From Streptomyces lateritius (GTDB taxonomy: Bacteria; Actinomycetota; Actinomycetes; Streptomycetales; Streptomycetaceae), in the NCBI RefSeq assembly GCF_014649715.1, contig NZ_BMTO01000004.1:415687-479686 (forward strand): a stretch of DNA of 64,000 bases. The letters are read 5' to 3'. Shown piece by piece: positions 1 through 8,107 of this stretch. Both the position numbers and the translations under genes were made by a program. Under the pieces are notes generated by a model. It was not told the origin of the DNA. It was given only the letters and a program-made list of their open reading frames with translations, and ran no database searches. How positions within the stretch are numbered: position 1 is the first letter of the stretch; every line of letters begins with the position of its first letter.

Positions 1-453
1 GCGCCGGCCATCGACCGGCAGAAGGGCTTCAAGGAGGCCATCGCCCAGAAGCCCGACATCAAGATCGTGGCCACGCAGAGCGGCGACTTCACGCGGGCGG
101 GCGGCAAGCAGGTCATGGAGGCACTCCTGCGCTCCCACCCGGACATCAACGTGGTGTACGCCCACAACGACGACATGGGCCTGGGCGCCATCGAGGCGAT
201 CAAGGCGGCCGGCAAGAAGCCCGGCACCGACATCAAGATCATTACAGTGGACGCGGTCAAGGCCGGCATGCAGGCACTGGCGGACGGCGAGATCAACTAC
301 ATCGTCGAGTGCAACCCCCTTCTCGGCGACCAGCTGATGGATCTTGCCAAGAAGGTCGTGAAGGGCGAGAGCGTCCCTGAGCGCGTGGTCACCGAGGAGA
401 CCAGCTTCACGACGGAGCAGGCGAAGAAGGTCCTCAAGGACCGGAAGTACTGA
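1..453 (+). CDS. ytfQ: Sugar ABC transporter substrate-binding protein, YtfQ-like (3' part)
   Basis: The reading frame is open from base 1, so the start and signal peptide lie outside the window; 150 codons remain. It is the C-terminal lobe of a type-I periplasmic (RbsB/YtfQ-like) binding protein: the VYAHNDDMGLGAIEAIKAAG strand-helix is the usual sugar-contact hinge of this family, followed by an ITVDAVKAGMQAL segment. It would be a lipid-anchored extracellular receptor that delivers a furanose sugar to the permeases encoded just downstream. Gene order (receptor, double ATPase, two permeases) copies E. coli ytfQRT-yjfF. Substrate by homology is galactofuranose or arabinofuranose; this is inference. 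Confidence 0.85.
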   Translation, partial: APAIDRQKGFKEAIAQKPDIKIVATQSGDFTRAGGKQVMEALLRSHPDINVVYAHNDDMGLGAIEAIKAAGKKPGTDIKIITVDAVKAGMQALADGEINYIVECNPLLGDQLMDLAKKVVKGESVPERVVTEETSFTTEQAKKVLKDRKY

Positions 454-531
454 CACGAGCCGCAGTCCCGCCATCACGGGCCGATCACGCCGCGGTGGCG
501 GGCTCTTCTTCTCTTGACGAAAGCACTGGTC

Positions 532-2079
532 ATGACCGATTCCTCAGCGACCGGCGACAACCCGGTCGTCGACATGCGCGGTATCACCGTAGAGTTCTCC
601 GGCGTCAAGGCGCTCGCGGACGTCGACTTCCGCCTGTTTCCCGGCGAAGTGCACGCGCTCATGGGCGAGAACGGAGCCGGCAAGTCCACCCTGATCAAGG
701 CCCTCACAGGGGTTCACCGGCCTACGGCTGGGACCATCCTCCTGAAGGACGAGCCGGTCGAGTTCACGGCCCCCGGCCAGGCACGGAACGCCGGGATCAG
801 CACCGTCTACCAGGAGGTCAACCTCTGCCCCAACCTGTCGGTGGCCGAGAACATCCTGCTCGGGCATGAGCCACGCAGACTGGGCGCCATCGACGGAAGG
901 GCCATGCGGGCCCGCGCCACGGAACTCATGGCTCGCATCGGCCTTTCCATCGACCCGGCCTCCGTGCTGAGCAGCCACTCCATCGCCGTACAGCAGTTGG
1001 TGGCGATCACCCGGGCACTGGTGGTGGACGCGTGTGTGCTGGTACTGGACGAGCCGACCTCCAGCCTTGACAGTGACGAGGTCGAGGAACTGTTCCGCAT
1101 CGTACGAGTGCTACGGGACGAAGGCGTGGCGATCCTGTTCGTCTCCCACTTCCTCGACCAGGTCTACGAGATAGCCGACCGGATGACGGTGCTGCGCAAC
1201 GGCACCCTCGTGGGGGAGTACCTCCCCGAGAACCTCGACCGCATGGCTCTGGTGTCAGCCATGCTGGGCCGCGAGGCCGGCATCCTCGACGAGGTCGAGC
1301 GCCGCTCCGAGGAACGGGCCCCCGGAAGCGCCCCCGTCCTGGTCGCCCAGGGACTCGGACGGACTGGTGCGATCGAACCTTTCGACCTTGAGATACACGA
1401 GGGAGAAGTCGTCGGCCTCGCCGGTTTGTTGGGCTCCGGGCGCACGGAACTCGCGAGGCTGCTGTCCGGCGCCGACCGCGCAGATACGGGCACCCTCATG
1501 GTCGACGGCGAAACGATCCGGTCCCGCGGACCGCGTTCACTCATTGCCAAGGGCGTTGCCTTCTGCTCGGAGGACCGCAAGGCCGAGGGCGTCGTCGAGG
1601 ACCTGAGCGTCCGCGCCAACCTGATCCTCGCCACCCAGGCGGCACGGGGCTGGGCACGACCGGTGGCCCGCCGCACCGCCGAGGCGATGGTGGCCGAGTA
1701 CATCGAAAGACTGGACATCCGTCCAGCCGATCCTGACGCCCTCATGGGCAACCTGTCGGGCGGTAACCAGCAGAAGGTCCTGCTGGCCCGTTGGCTCGTG
1801 ACCCGGCCCAGGCTCCTCATCCTCGACGAGCCCACGCGCGGCATCGACGTCGGCGCCAAGGCGCAGATCCAGAAGGTGGTCGCCGAACTGGCGGCCGAGG
1901 GCATGGCGGTGCTGTTCATCTCCGCCGAACTGGAGGAGGTGGTACGCGTGTCCGACCGGGTCGTCGTTCTGCGTGACCGGCACAAGGTGGCCGAACTGTC
2001 CGGTGCCGGTATCTCCGTGAACTCCGTGATGTCGGCCATCGCCGAGAACGCCCACAACGGCGTGGCGGTGGCCTCGTGA
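532..2079 (+). CDS. ytfR: Sugar ABC transporter ATPase with two nucleotide-binding domains, YtfR-like
   Basis: This is a 515-residue duplicated ABC ATPase of the RbsA/MglA/YtfR class. The first domain has Walker A GENGAGKST at residues 45-53 and Walker B ending in D173-E174. The second has a degenerate Walker A (LLGSGRTEL, Arg in place of Lys, normal for this class), a good signature LSGGNQQKVLLARWL near residue 408 and Walker B LLILDEPTRGID. An in-frame TTG at 514 would add six residues, but neither start has a convincing ribosome site; ATG 532 is chosen because homology begins soon after. The stop overlaps the next gene's GTG by four bases, so translation is probably coupled. Confidence 0.93.
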   Translation: MTDSSATGDNPVVDMRGITVEFSGVKALADVDFRLFPGEVHALMGENGAGKSTLIKALTGVHRPTAGTILLKDEPVEFTAPGQARNAGISTVYQEVNLCPNLSVAENILLGHEPRRLGAIDGRAMRARATELMARIGLSIDPASVLSSHSIAVQQLVAITRALVVDACVLVLDEPTSSLDSDEVEELFRIVRVLRDEGVAILFVSHFLDQVYEIADRMTVLRNGTLVGEYLPENLDRMALVSAMLGREAGILDEVERRSEERAPGSAPVLVAQGLGRTGAIEPFDLEIHEGEVVGLAGLLGSGRTELARLLSGADRADTGTLMVDGETIRSRGPRSLIAKGVAFCSEDRKAEGVVEDLSVRANLILATQAARGWARPVARRTAEAMVAEYIERLDIRPADPDALMGNLSGGNQQKVLLARWLVTRPRLLILDEPTRGIDVGAKAQIQKVVAELAAEGMAVLFISAELEEVVRVSDRVVVLRDRHKVAELSGAGISVNSVMSAIAENAHNGVAVAS

Positions 2080-3083
2080 TACGCGGACGTCTGCTCTGGC
2101 CCCTGATCGCGCTGGCCGGCCTCATCGTGCTCAACGTCGTCTTCACCCCGTCGTTCCTGGAACTGCGCATCCAGGACGGACACCTGTACGGCAGCCTCGT
2201 CGACATCCTCCGCAACGGCGCACCGACGCTGCTCATCGCGGTGGGCATGACCCTGGTGATCGCCACCCGGGGCATCGACCTGTCCGTAGGCGCGGTCGCC
2301 GCGATCGCAGGCGCGATCGGCTGTACGTGGATCGCCGACGGCGGGGACGCCCCGACAGCAGTCCTGCTGGCCCTCAGCGTGTGCATCCTGCTCGGACTGT
2401 GGAACGGCTTCCTTGTCTCCGTGTTGGGCATCCAGCCGATCATCGCGACCCTCGTACTGATGACGGCCGGACGCGGCGGCGCGATGCTGCTCACCGAAGG
2501 GCAGATCGTCACCATCAGCAACCCGACCTACCGGCAGATCGGCGCCGGATTCGTCATCCTGCCGATCGCCATCCTGATCAGCCTCGCGGTCCTCCTCGCG
2601 GTCGCCCTGCTGACCCGCCGTACCGCCCTCGGCATGCTGATCGAGGCAGTGGGCGTCAACCCCGAGGCCAGCAGACTCGCAGGGGTCCGCTCACGCACGA
2701 TCACCTGGACCGTCTACGTCTTCGCCGCGCTCTGCGCGGGCGTGGCCGGACTGATGATCAGCTCCAACGTCAGCGCTGCCGATGCGAACAACGCGGGTCT
2801 GTGGATCGAGATGGACGCCATCCTGGCGGTGGTGATCGGCGGTACCTCGCTCGCCGGCGGCCGCTACTCCCTCACCGGCACGCTCGTCGGCGCGCTCGTG
2901 ATCCAGACCCTGACCACCACCGTTTACACCATCGGCGTGCCGACCAACATCACCCTGCTGTTCAAGGCGGTGGTGGTGATCACCGTATGCCTGCTGCAGT
3001 CGCCGCGCGTGGCGCGGGCCGTCAGCGGTCGGCGCAAGTCCCCCACCCTCGCCCCTCGATCCCAGAAGGTGGCCGCCGGATGA
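2076..3083 (+). CDS. ytfT: Sugar ABC transporter permease, YtfT-like
   Basis: This 335-residue multi-spanning membrane protein belongs to the branched-chain/ribose permease family (BPD_transp_2). It keeps the family signature [14 protein letters not shown] in the first third and, near the C-terminal third, ADANNAGLW followed by a DAILAVVIGG segment, close to the sequence I recall for E. coli YtfT. It forms half of the membrane channel with the next gene. GTG 2076 overlaps the ATPase stop (GTGA) and its own stop overlaps the next ATG (ATGA), which points to one operon with coupled translation. Confidence 0.92.
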   Translation: MIRGRLLWPLIALAGLIVLNVVFTPSFLELRIQDGHLYGSLVDILRNGAPTLLIAVGMTLVIATRGIDLSVGAVAAIAGAIGCTWIADGGDAPTAVLLALSVCILLGLWNGFLVSVLGIQPIIATLVLMTAGRGGAMLLTEGQIVTISNPTYRQIGAGFVILPIAILISLAVLLAVALLTRRTALGMLIEAVGVNPEASRLAGVRSRTITWTVYVFAALCAGVAGLMISSNVSAADANNAGLWIEMDAILAVVIGGTSLAGGRYSLTGTLVGALVIQTLTTTVYTIGVPTNITLLFKAVVVITVCLLQSPRVARAVSGRRKSPTLAPRSQKVAAG

Positions 3084-4063
3084 GTACGTCGACCCTGGCC
3101 TCCACACGCCTGCGTCTTCCCCAGCGCTTCCTGCCCGTCGTGGCGACCCTCGTGGTCTTCGTCGCGACCTTCGGCATCGGTTCCGTCCGCTACCAGGACT
3201 TCGCCTCCGGCCAGGTCGTGGCCAACCTCTTCATCGACAACGCCTTCCTCATCGTGCTTGCCGTGGGAATGACCTTCGTCATCCTCACCGGAGGTATCGA
3301 CCTGTCCGTAGGTGCTGTCGCGGCACTGTCGACCATGATCGCCGCGGCCACGCTCAAAGCAGGCTGGCCACCGCTGCTGTCCATCCTTGCCGTCCTTGTG
3401 GTCGGTACCGGCCTCGGCTTGCTGATGGGCCTGGTCATCCATCACTTCGACGTGCAGCCGTTCATCGTCACACTGGCCGGGATGTTCCTGGCCCGGGGCC
3501 TGTGCTTCCTCATCAGCGTGGAATCGGTGTCCATCACCGACACATCCTTCCGTACCTTCGCCACGGGCACCCTCGCGCTGCCCGGCGGCGTCACACTGAC
3601 CTACAGCGTGCTCGTCGCCCTGGCTGTCGTCGCCGCCGCCCTTTACGTGCTTCACCTCACCCGCTTCGGCCGGACCGTCTACGCGGTGGGCGGCAGCGAG
3701 TCCTCGGCGCGACTGATGGGACTGGCCACCGCAAGGGCGAAGGTGGGTGTCTACGCGGTGAGCGGATTCTGTTCGGCTCTGGGTGGCCTGCTTTTCGCCC
3801 TCTACATGCTCTCCGGATACGGACTGCACGCCGTCGGCATGGAACTGGACGTCATCGCCGCGGTCGTGATCGGCGGGACCCTGCTCGCTGGTGGCGTCGG
3901 CTACGTGGCGGGCTCGATGGCCGGCGTCCTGGTTCTCGGCACCGTCCAGGCCCTGATCTCCTTCGAGGGCACGCTCAGTTCCTGGTGGACGAAGATCGTC
4001 ATCGGCGTCCTCCTGCTGGCCTTCATCGTCCTGCAGCGTCTCATCGTGCGGCAGCGGCAGTGA
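3080..4063 (+). CDS. yjfF: Sugar ABC transporter permease, YjfF-like
   Basis: This 327-residue permease is paralogous to the preceding one. It has the [14 protein letters not shown] signature, a [18 protein letters not shown] segment and a C-terminal [17 protein letters not shown] block typical of YjfF. With the YtfT-like subunit it completes a heterodimeric channel, and the operon ends here. The sequence after the stop at 4063 is non-coding until the transaldolase relic. Confidence 0.92.
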   Translation: MSTSTLASTRLRLPQRFLPVVATLVVFVATFGIGSVRYQDFASGQVVANLFIDNAFLIVLAVGMTFVILTGGIDLSVGAVAALSTMIAAATLKAGWPPLLSILAVLVVGTGLGLLMGLVIHHFDVQPFIVTLAGMFLARGLCFLISVESVSITDTSFRTFATGTLALPGGVTLTYSVLVALAVVAAALYVLHLTRFGRTVYAVGGSESSARLMGLATARAKVGVYAVSGFCSALGGLLFALYMLSGYGLHAVGMELDVIAAVVIGGTLLAGGVGYVAGSMAGVLVLGTVQALISFEGTLSSWWTKIVIGVLLLAFIVLQRLIVRQRQ

Positions 4064-4217
4064 GGAACAAGGGGCCGTGCCTGAGGCCCAGTGCTCAAAC
4101 ACGGGACCGCCCGCGCCCCGGGCGCGTTCCACGTACAGCCCGATACTGCCGCACAACTGCGAGAACCCCGCCCTCGGCCCGCAAGCACGGGACTCGGGAT
4201 GCGCATGCGCAGAACCG

Positions 4218-4601
4218 GTCCTGGGCGAGCGCTGGGCCGCGCTCGACAAGGCGCAGGCGAACTGGCAGCGCCCGCTGTGGGCCTCGACCGGCGTGAAGGA
4301 CCCGGCGTACAAGGACACCCTGTACGTGGAGGACCTGGTCGCGCCCGGCACGGTCAACACCATGCCGGAGGCCACCCTGGAGGCCACCGCCGACCACGGC
4401 GAGGTCACCGGTGACACCGTGCGCGGCGCCTACGAGCAGTCCCGCGCCGAACTGGACGCCGTCGAGAAGCTCGGCATCTCGTACGACGACGTGGTGCAGC
4501 TGCTCGAGGACGAGGGCGTCGAGAAGTTCGAGGCGTCCTGGAACGACCTGCTCAAGTCGACCGAGGCGGAGCTTGAGCGCCTCGCACCTTCGGAGGCGTA
4601 A
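4218..4601 (+). pseudogene. tal: Transaldolase 3' fragment (tal relic)
   Basis: About 127 codons match the C-terminal third of actinobacterial transaldolase: [19 protein letters not shown], then [20 protein letters not shown], then a terminal [14 protein letters not shown] segment, ending in a natural TAA. The first two thirds, including the Schiff-base lysine, are absent. Upstream sequence in the same frame (4077-4217) is Pro/Cys-rich and not transaldolase. The remaining codons show no frameshift, so the truncation looks recent. A complete tal is presumably elsewhere on the chromosome. Confidence 0.85.
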
Positions 4602-4606
4602 GCACC

Positions 4607-4684
4607 TTGAGCGCAGTCCACGGAGCCAACCCGCTCCGTGACGCCGCAGACCGACGGCTCCCGCGCATCGCGGGGCCGTCGGGC
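4607..4684 (+). pseudogene. zwf: Glucose-6-phosphate dehydrogenase 5' fragment (zwf relic)
   Basis: Six bases after the tal relic, TTG 4607 starts a frame reading LSAVHGANPLRDAADRRLPR followed by IAGPSG, which matches the N-terminus of Streptomyces Zwf. Homology then stops abruptly at about 4684, where Zwf should continue into its dinucleotide-binding motif; the frame runs into the convergent aldo/keto reductase gene. tal-zwf adjacency is the normal order of the Streptomyces pentose-phosphate operon, so this is a junction fragment cut at both ends, not two independent remnants. Confidence 0.75.
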
Positions 4685-4718
4685 TGTGCTTTTCAGCAAC
4701 TGACGAGGGCCGACGTGT

Positions 4719-5702
4719 TCACCAACGGTGGTGGATCTGGGCCCGGATCCTGCGGTCGTACAGATCCCGCACGCCGTTGAGCGTTTTCTCCGGCAGGGGA
4801 GCGAGGCCGGCCGCCCGCGCGTTGGCACGGACCTGCTCAGGGCTGCGCGCTCCGGGAATGACCGTGGACACCCCGTGCTGCTGAATGATCCAGCGCAGCG
4901 CGGTCTGCGCCAGAGTCGCCCCTTCCGGCACCAGGGCCGCCAACTCCACGGCAGCCTCGACCCCCGTCGCGTACTCGACCCCGGAGAAAGTCTCACCCTG
5001 GTCGAAGGCCTCACCGTGGCGGTTGTAGGAGCGATGGTCGTCCTTCGGGAACTCCGTCGTCTCGGTGTACTTCCCGGACAGCAGACCACTTGCCAGCGGA
5101 ACGCGGGCGATGATGCCCACCCCCGCATCACTGGCGGCGGGCAGTACCGTCTCCAACGGCTTGATCCGGAACGGGTTGAGGATGATCTGCACGCTTGCCG
5201 TACCCGGCCGGGCGATGGCGGTCAGCGCCTCCGCGCAGGTCTCGACGCTCACACCATAGGCCGCGACGCGGTCCTCCTCGACAAGTGTGTCGAGGGCGTC
5301 GAAGACAGCGTGGGAGGAGTACACGGGCGTGGGCGGGCAGTGCAGCTGGACCAGGTCCAGCCGGTCCACTCCGAGGTTCCGGCGCGAACGATCCACCCAG
5401 GAGCGGAAGTTGTCCAGGGTGTAGAGAGCCGGTTCCAGCGGCACCCGGCGACCCATCTTCGTCGCCACCAACACGTCGGCGTCCGGACGCTCGCGCAGGA
5501 ACCGGCCGATCAACCGCTCGCTGCGCCCGTCCCCGTACACGTCCGCGGTGTCGAAGAACGAAACCCCGGATTCCACGGCGGCTTCCAGCACGGCAAGGGC
5601 ATCTTCCTCCTTCACCTGGCCCCAGTCGGCTCCGAGCTGCCAGGTGCCGGTTCCGATTACGGAGACTCTCTGGCCGCTCCTGCCGAAGGTGCGTTGCTCC
5701 AT
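4719..5702 (-). CDS. Aldo/keto reductase
   Basis: This 327-residue NADPH-dependent (alpha/beta)8 oxidoreductase carries the complete catalytic tetrad: D51, Y56 (within DTADVYGDGRSE), K82 and H121 (LVQLH). The N-terminus resembles the IolS/YajO-like branch that acts on sugar aldehydes and related carbonyls. It is convergent with the tal/zwf relic and lies between a furanose transporter and two GH43 genes, so reduction of an imported sugar is a reasonable guess. The start ATG at 5702 lies 44 bases from a strong hairpin in its leader region. Confidence 0.9.
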   Translation of the reverse strand: MEQRTFGRSGQRVSVIGTGTWQLGADWGQVKEEDALAVLEAAVESGVSFFDTADVYGDGRSERLIGRFLRERPDADVLVATKMGRRVPLEPALYTLDNFRSWVDRSRRNLGVDRLDLVQLHCPPTPVYSSHAVFDALDTLVEEDRVAAYGVSVETCAEALTAIARPGTASVQIILNPFRIKPLETVLPAASDAGVGIIARVPLASGLLSGKYTETTEFPKDDHRSYNRHGEAFDQGETFSGVEYATGVEAAVELAALVPEGATLAQTALRWIIQQHGVSTVIPGARSPEQVRANARAAGLAPLPEKTLNGVRDLYDRRIRAQIHHRW

Positions 5703-5745
5703 GCGCTCCGACTCTCCTGTTCTCTGCTCGCTCCAGGTCTGGAGG

Positions 5746-5770
5746 GGTGACGGCCCGTCGGGCCGTCACC
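5746..5770. other. Perfect 11-bp hairpin upstream of the aldo/keto reductase
   Basis: GGTGACGGCCC and its exact complement flank a 3-base loop. In the transcript of the minus-strand reductase gene it would lie about 44 bases before the start codon. No poly-T tract follows. It could be a leader hairpin or an operator. Confidence 0.45.
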
Positions 5771-6009
5771 CGTCTCGGGGACCTTCTACGAAGTGGGTTG
5801 CGTTCCAGCCGGCCGGTCGGGGTGCCGACGGTCTCCACCGCAAGCGCACTGTCGCAGTGGCGCAGCGGCCAAGGACTGTCGTCACCGTGCGGGCGAGAAG
5901 CCGTCTCATCAGTTCTGCTTCTCCGCCGCCCTGGTTCTCATGGTGACTGACCGGTGCGCCGACGGTGCATCGGTGGACGGAGACCTGCTCAAGGTTGGCT
6001 GGTAAAAGT

Positions 6010-6023
6010 TGTTATCGATCACA
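6010..6023. promoter_or_regulatory. LacI-family-like operator, imperfect palindrome
   Basis: TGTTATCGATCACA is a 14-base palindrome with one mismatched pair and a central ATCGAT, the size and symmetry of LacI/GalR-family operators. It sits 308 bases before the reductase start and about 590 bases before the GH43 start. No LacI-type gene is in the window. Confidence 0.4.
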
Positions 6024-6253
6024 TCGGCGAGACGGGAAAGGTCTTGGGGTCGGCTGTGCTTCAGGGGCCCCTCGACCGTGCGGCTCGGGGAGATTCCGGA
6101 TCGGTGTCCTGCCCGCTACCGTCAGCGTAGGCATGCCGCCGGGGACTCGGGCCCCGCAAGTATGAGAGGTGTGCGCGCTCACTTCAAGAGGGTGGGCGAC
6201 CCGATTCCGCGCTGGCGGCGCCGCAGGCCGACGGCTCGTAGTGAAAGTCAATT

Positions 6254-6293
6254 TTGACAAGGTTCTTGACCCCTCAGGTGTGAGCGCTAACAA
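6254..6293 (+). promoter_or_regulatory. Candidate promoter for the GH43 genes overlapping a LacI-type operator
   Basis: TTGACC at 6266-6271 is followed after 16 bases by TAACAA at 6288-6293; a second TTGACA lies at 6254-6259. The -10 region overlaps the operator TGTGAGCGCTAACA at 6279-6292, the arrangement expected for repression by a LacI-family sugar regulator. Confidence 0.45.
6279..6292. promoter_or_regulatory. LacI-family operator TGTGAGCGCTAACA
   Basis: This is a 14-base palindrome with a central AGCGCT and one mismatched pair. The form matches operators of LacI-type repressors that control actinomycete glycoside hydrolase genes. It lies 319 bases before the first GH43 gene and overlaps its best candidate -10 element. 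Confidence 0.55.
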
Positions 6294-6610
6294 TCTCGTC
6301 GTGCGGTGTACACCCGGAGTTGGCGCGACCGTATGGACGCGTGCCGTCGGCTCCATATCGCACGGCCGCCCCGGGCGTCAGCGCCCATGGCCGTACGAAG
6401 CGACGAGACCCGTCCTCCTCGTCACGGCACCGTGTCCGGCGGCCCACCCCGACCCGCTCGCCGCCACACGAGAGGGAATCCTGCCGGTCGCAAGGGCCCG
6501 ATGGTCCGGCAGCCGATCCGCTGCACCAAGGTCGCGCAAGCCGAAACGTCCGTCAGTCGGCGGCGCATCGTGCCCGAGTGGCCTCACTACCACCACACGA
6601 GGAGAACGAA

Positions 6611-8056
6611 GTGAGACCGCGAAGAATCTGCAGTGCTCTCATGGCCTGGGCGGCTCTGGTGGCAGCTCTGCTGCTGCCGTCTCCCGCCCATGCTGCCGCG
6701 CCCGAATCACCGGCAGTCTCGTACTCCAACCCTCTTGTGAACCAGCGAGCCGATCCGCACATTTTCAAGCACACGGACGGCTTCTACTACTACACGGCGA
6801 CCGTCCCGGAGTACGACCGCATCATCCTGCGCAGAGCCACCACCATCCAGGGGCTCTCCGCCGCCCCGGAGACGGTGATCTGGACGAAGCACGCGACCGG
6901 GGAGATGGGCGCCCACATCTGGGCGCCTGAAATCCACTTCATCGACGGCAAGTGGTACGTCTACTTCGCCGCCGGCCGCGCCGACGACGTGTGGAAAATC
7001 CGGATGTACGTCCTGGAGAGCTCCGCCGCGAACCCGCTCACGGGTGGCTGGACCGAGAAGGGCCGTATCGCCACGCCGATGGACAGCTTCTCGCTGGACG
7101 CGACCACGTTCGTGGTGAACGGCACCCGCTACCTCAGCTGGGCTCAGCAGGACCCGAAAATCAGCAACAACTCCAACATCTACATCTCCAGGCTGGCCAA
7201 CCCGTGGACCATCACCGGCACGCCCGTGCGGCTGAGCATGCCCACGTATGGCTGGGAAACCGTCGGCTACAAGGTGAATGAGGGGCCGGCCGTCATCCAG
7301 CGTGGCGGCAAGGTGTTCATGACGTACTCCGCGTCCGCGACGGACAGCAACTACTGCCTCGGCATGCTCACCGCCTCCGCCTCAGCGAATCTGCTCGACC
7401 CCGCGGCCTGGTCGAAGAGCCCGATGCCCGTCTTCGCCAGCAATGCGGCGACGGGGCAGTACGGGCCGGGGCACAACTCCTTCACCACGTCCGAAGACGG
7501 GAAGAGCGACGTACTCGTCTACCACGATCGCAACTACAAGGACATCAGCGGCGATCCGCTGAACGACCCCAACCGCAGGACACGCGTCCAGAAGGTCTAC
7601 TGGAACGCCGACGGCACTCCGAACTTCGGCATCCCCGTCGCCGACGGCGCCACCCCCCAGCGGCTGTCGTCCTACAACTACCCCGGCCACTACCTCCGGC
7701 ACTGGGACTACAGGGCCAAGCTGGAGGCGAACGTCACCAACCTTGCCGACTCGCAGTTCCGCACGGTGAGCGGGCTCGCCGGCAGCGGCACGGTCTCCCT
7801 GGAATCCGCCAACTTCCCCGGCCATTACCTGCGTGCCAGGAACGGTGAGGTGTGGGTGGACAGGAACGACGGCAGCACAGCCTTTGCGGACAGCGCGAGC
7901 TTCTACCGGCGCCCCGGGCTTGCCGATGCGGCAGGCGTTTCGTTCGAGGCCTACCGCTTCCCGGGACAGTATCTCCGGCACTACGGCTTCCTGCTCCATG
8001 TGCAGCCCGTCGCCGGCACGCTCGCCAGTCAGGACGCCACCTTCTACCAGCAGTGA
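6611..8056 (+). CDS. Secreted GH43 glycosidase with C-terminal arabinofuranose-binding CBM42 (AbfB)
   Basis: GTG 6611 follows a GAGGAGAAC ribosome site. The 481-residue product starts with a Sec-type signal (RRIC, hydrophobic core, PAHAAA, cleavage near residue 29). The five-blade GH43 catalytic domain follows, with the general-base Asp at D48 (RADPHIF), the SLDATTF Asp and the VNEGPAV Glu as candidate catalytic acids. From about residue 350 three repeats of the type YPGHYLRH / FPGHYLRA / FPGQYLRH form an AbfB beta-trefoil (CBM42), which binds arabinofuranose side chains. It probably trims arabinan or arabinoxylan outside the cell and feeds the furanose transporter. Exact specificity cannot be read from sequence. 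Confidence 0.88.
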   Translation: MRPRRICSALMAWAALVAALLLPSPAHAAAPESPAVSYSNPLVNQRADPHIFKHTDGFYYYTATVPEYDRIILRRATTIQGLSAAPETVIWTKHATGEMGAHIWAPEIHFIDGKWYVYFAAGRADDVWKIRMYVLESSAANPLTGGWTEKGRIATPMDSFSLDATTFVVNGTRYLSWAQQDPKISNNSNIYISRLANPWTITGTPVRLSMPTYGWETVGYKVNEGPAVIQRGGKVFMTYSASATDSNYCLGMLTASASANLLDPAAWSKSPMPVFASNAATGQYGPGHNSFTTSEDGKSDVLVYHDRNYKDISGDPLNDPNRRTRVQKVYWNADGTPNFGIPVADGATPQRLSSYNYPGHYLRHWDYRAKLEANVTNLADSQFRTVSGLAGSGTVSLESANFPGHYLRARNGEVWVDRNDGSTAFADSASFYRRPGLADAAGVSFEAYRFPGQYLRHYGFLLHVQPVAGTLASQDATFYQQ

Positions 8057-8107
8057 TCTCCGGATCTCCGTCAGCTCGAAGTGGTTGACGTCCCCCAAGG
8101 AGTAGAC

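Larger units (their letters stand above)
5771..6610. other. Long non-coding divergent region
   Basis: The 908 bases between the divergent aldo/keto reductase and GH43 genes (5703-6610) show no credible coding sequence; the ORFs there have poor codon structure. The region holds the leader hairpin, two LacI-type palindromes and a candidate promoter, listed separately. A ribosome site (GAGGAGAAC) ends just before GTG 6611. Confidence 0.5.

Noticed and set aside
4077..4217. N-terminal extension of the transaldolase relic
   Set aside because: The frame is open but the sequence is Pro/Cys-rich and unlike transaldolase; it is unrelated flanking DNA.
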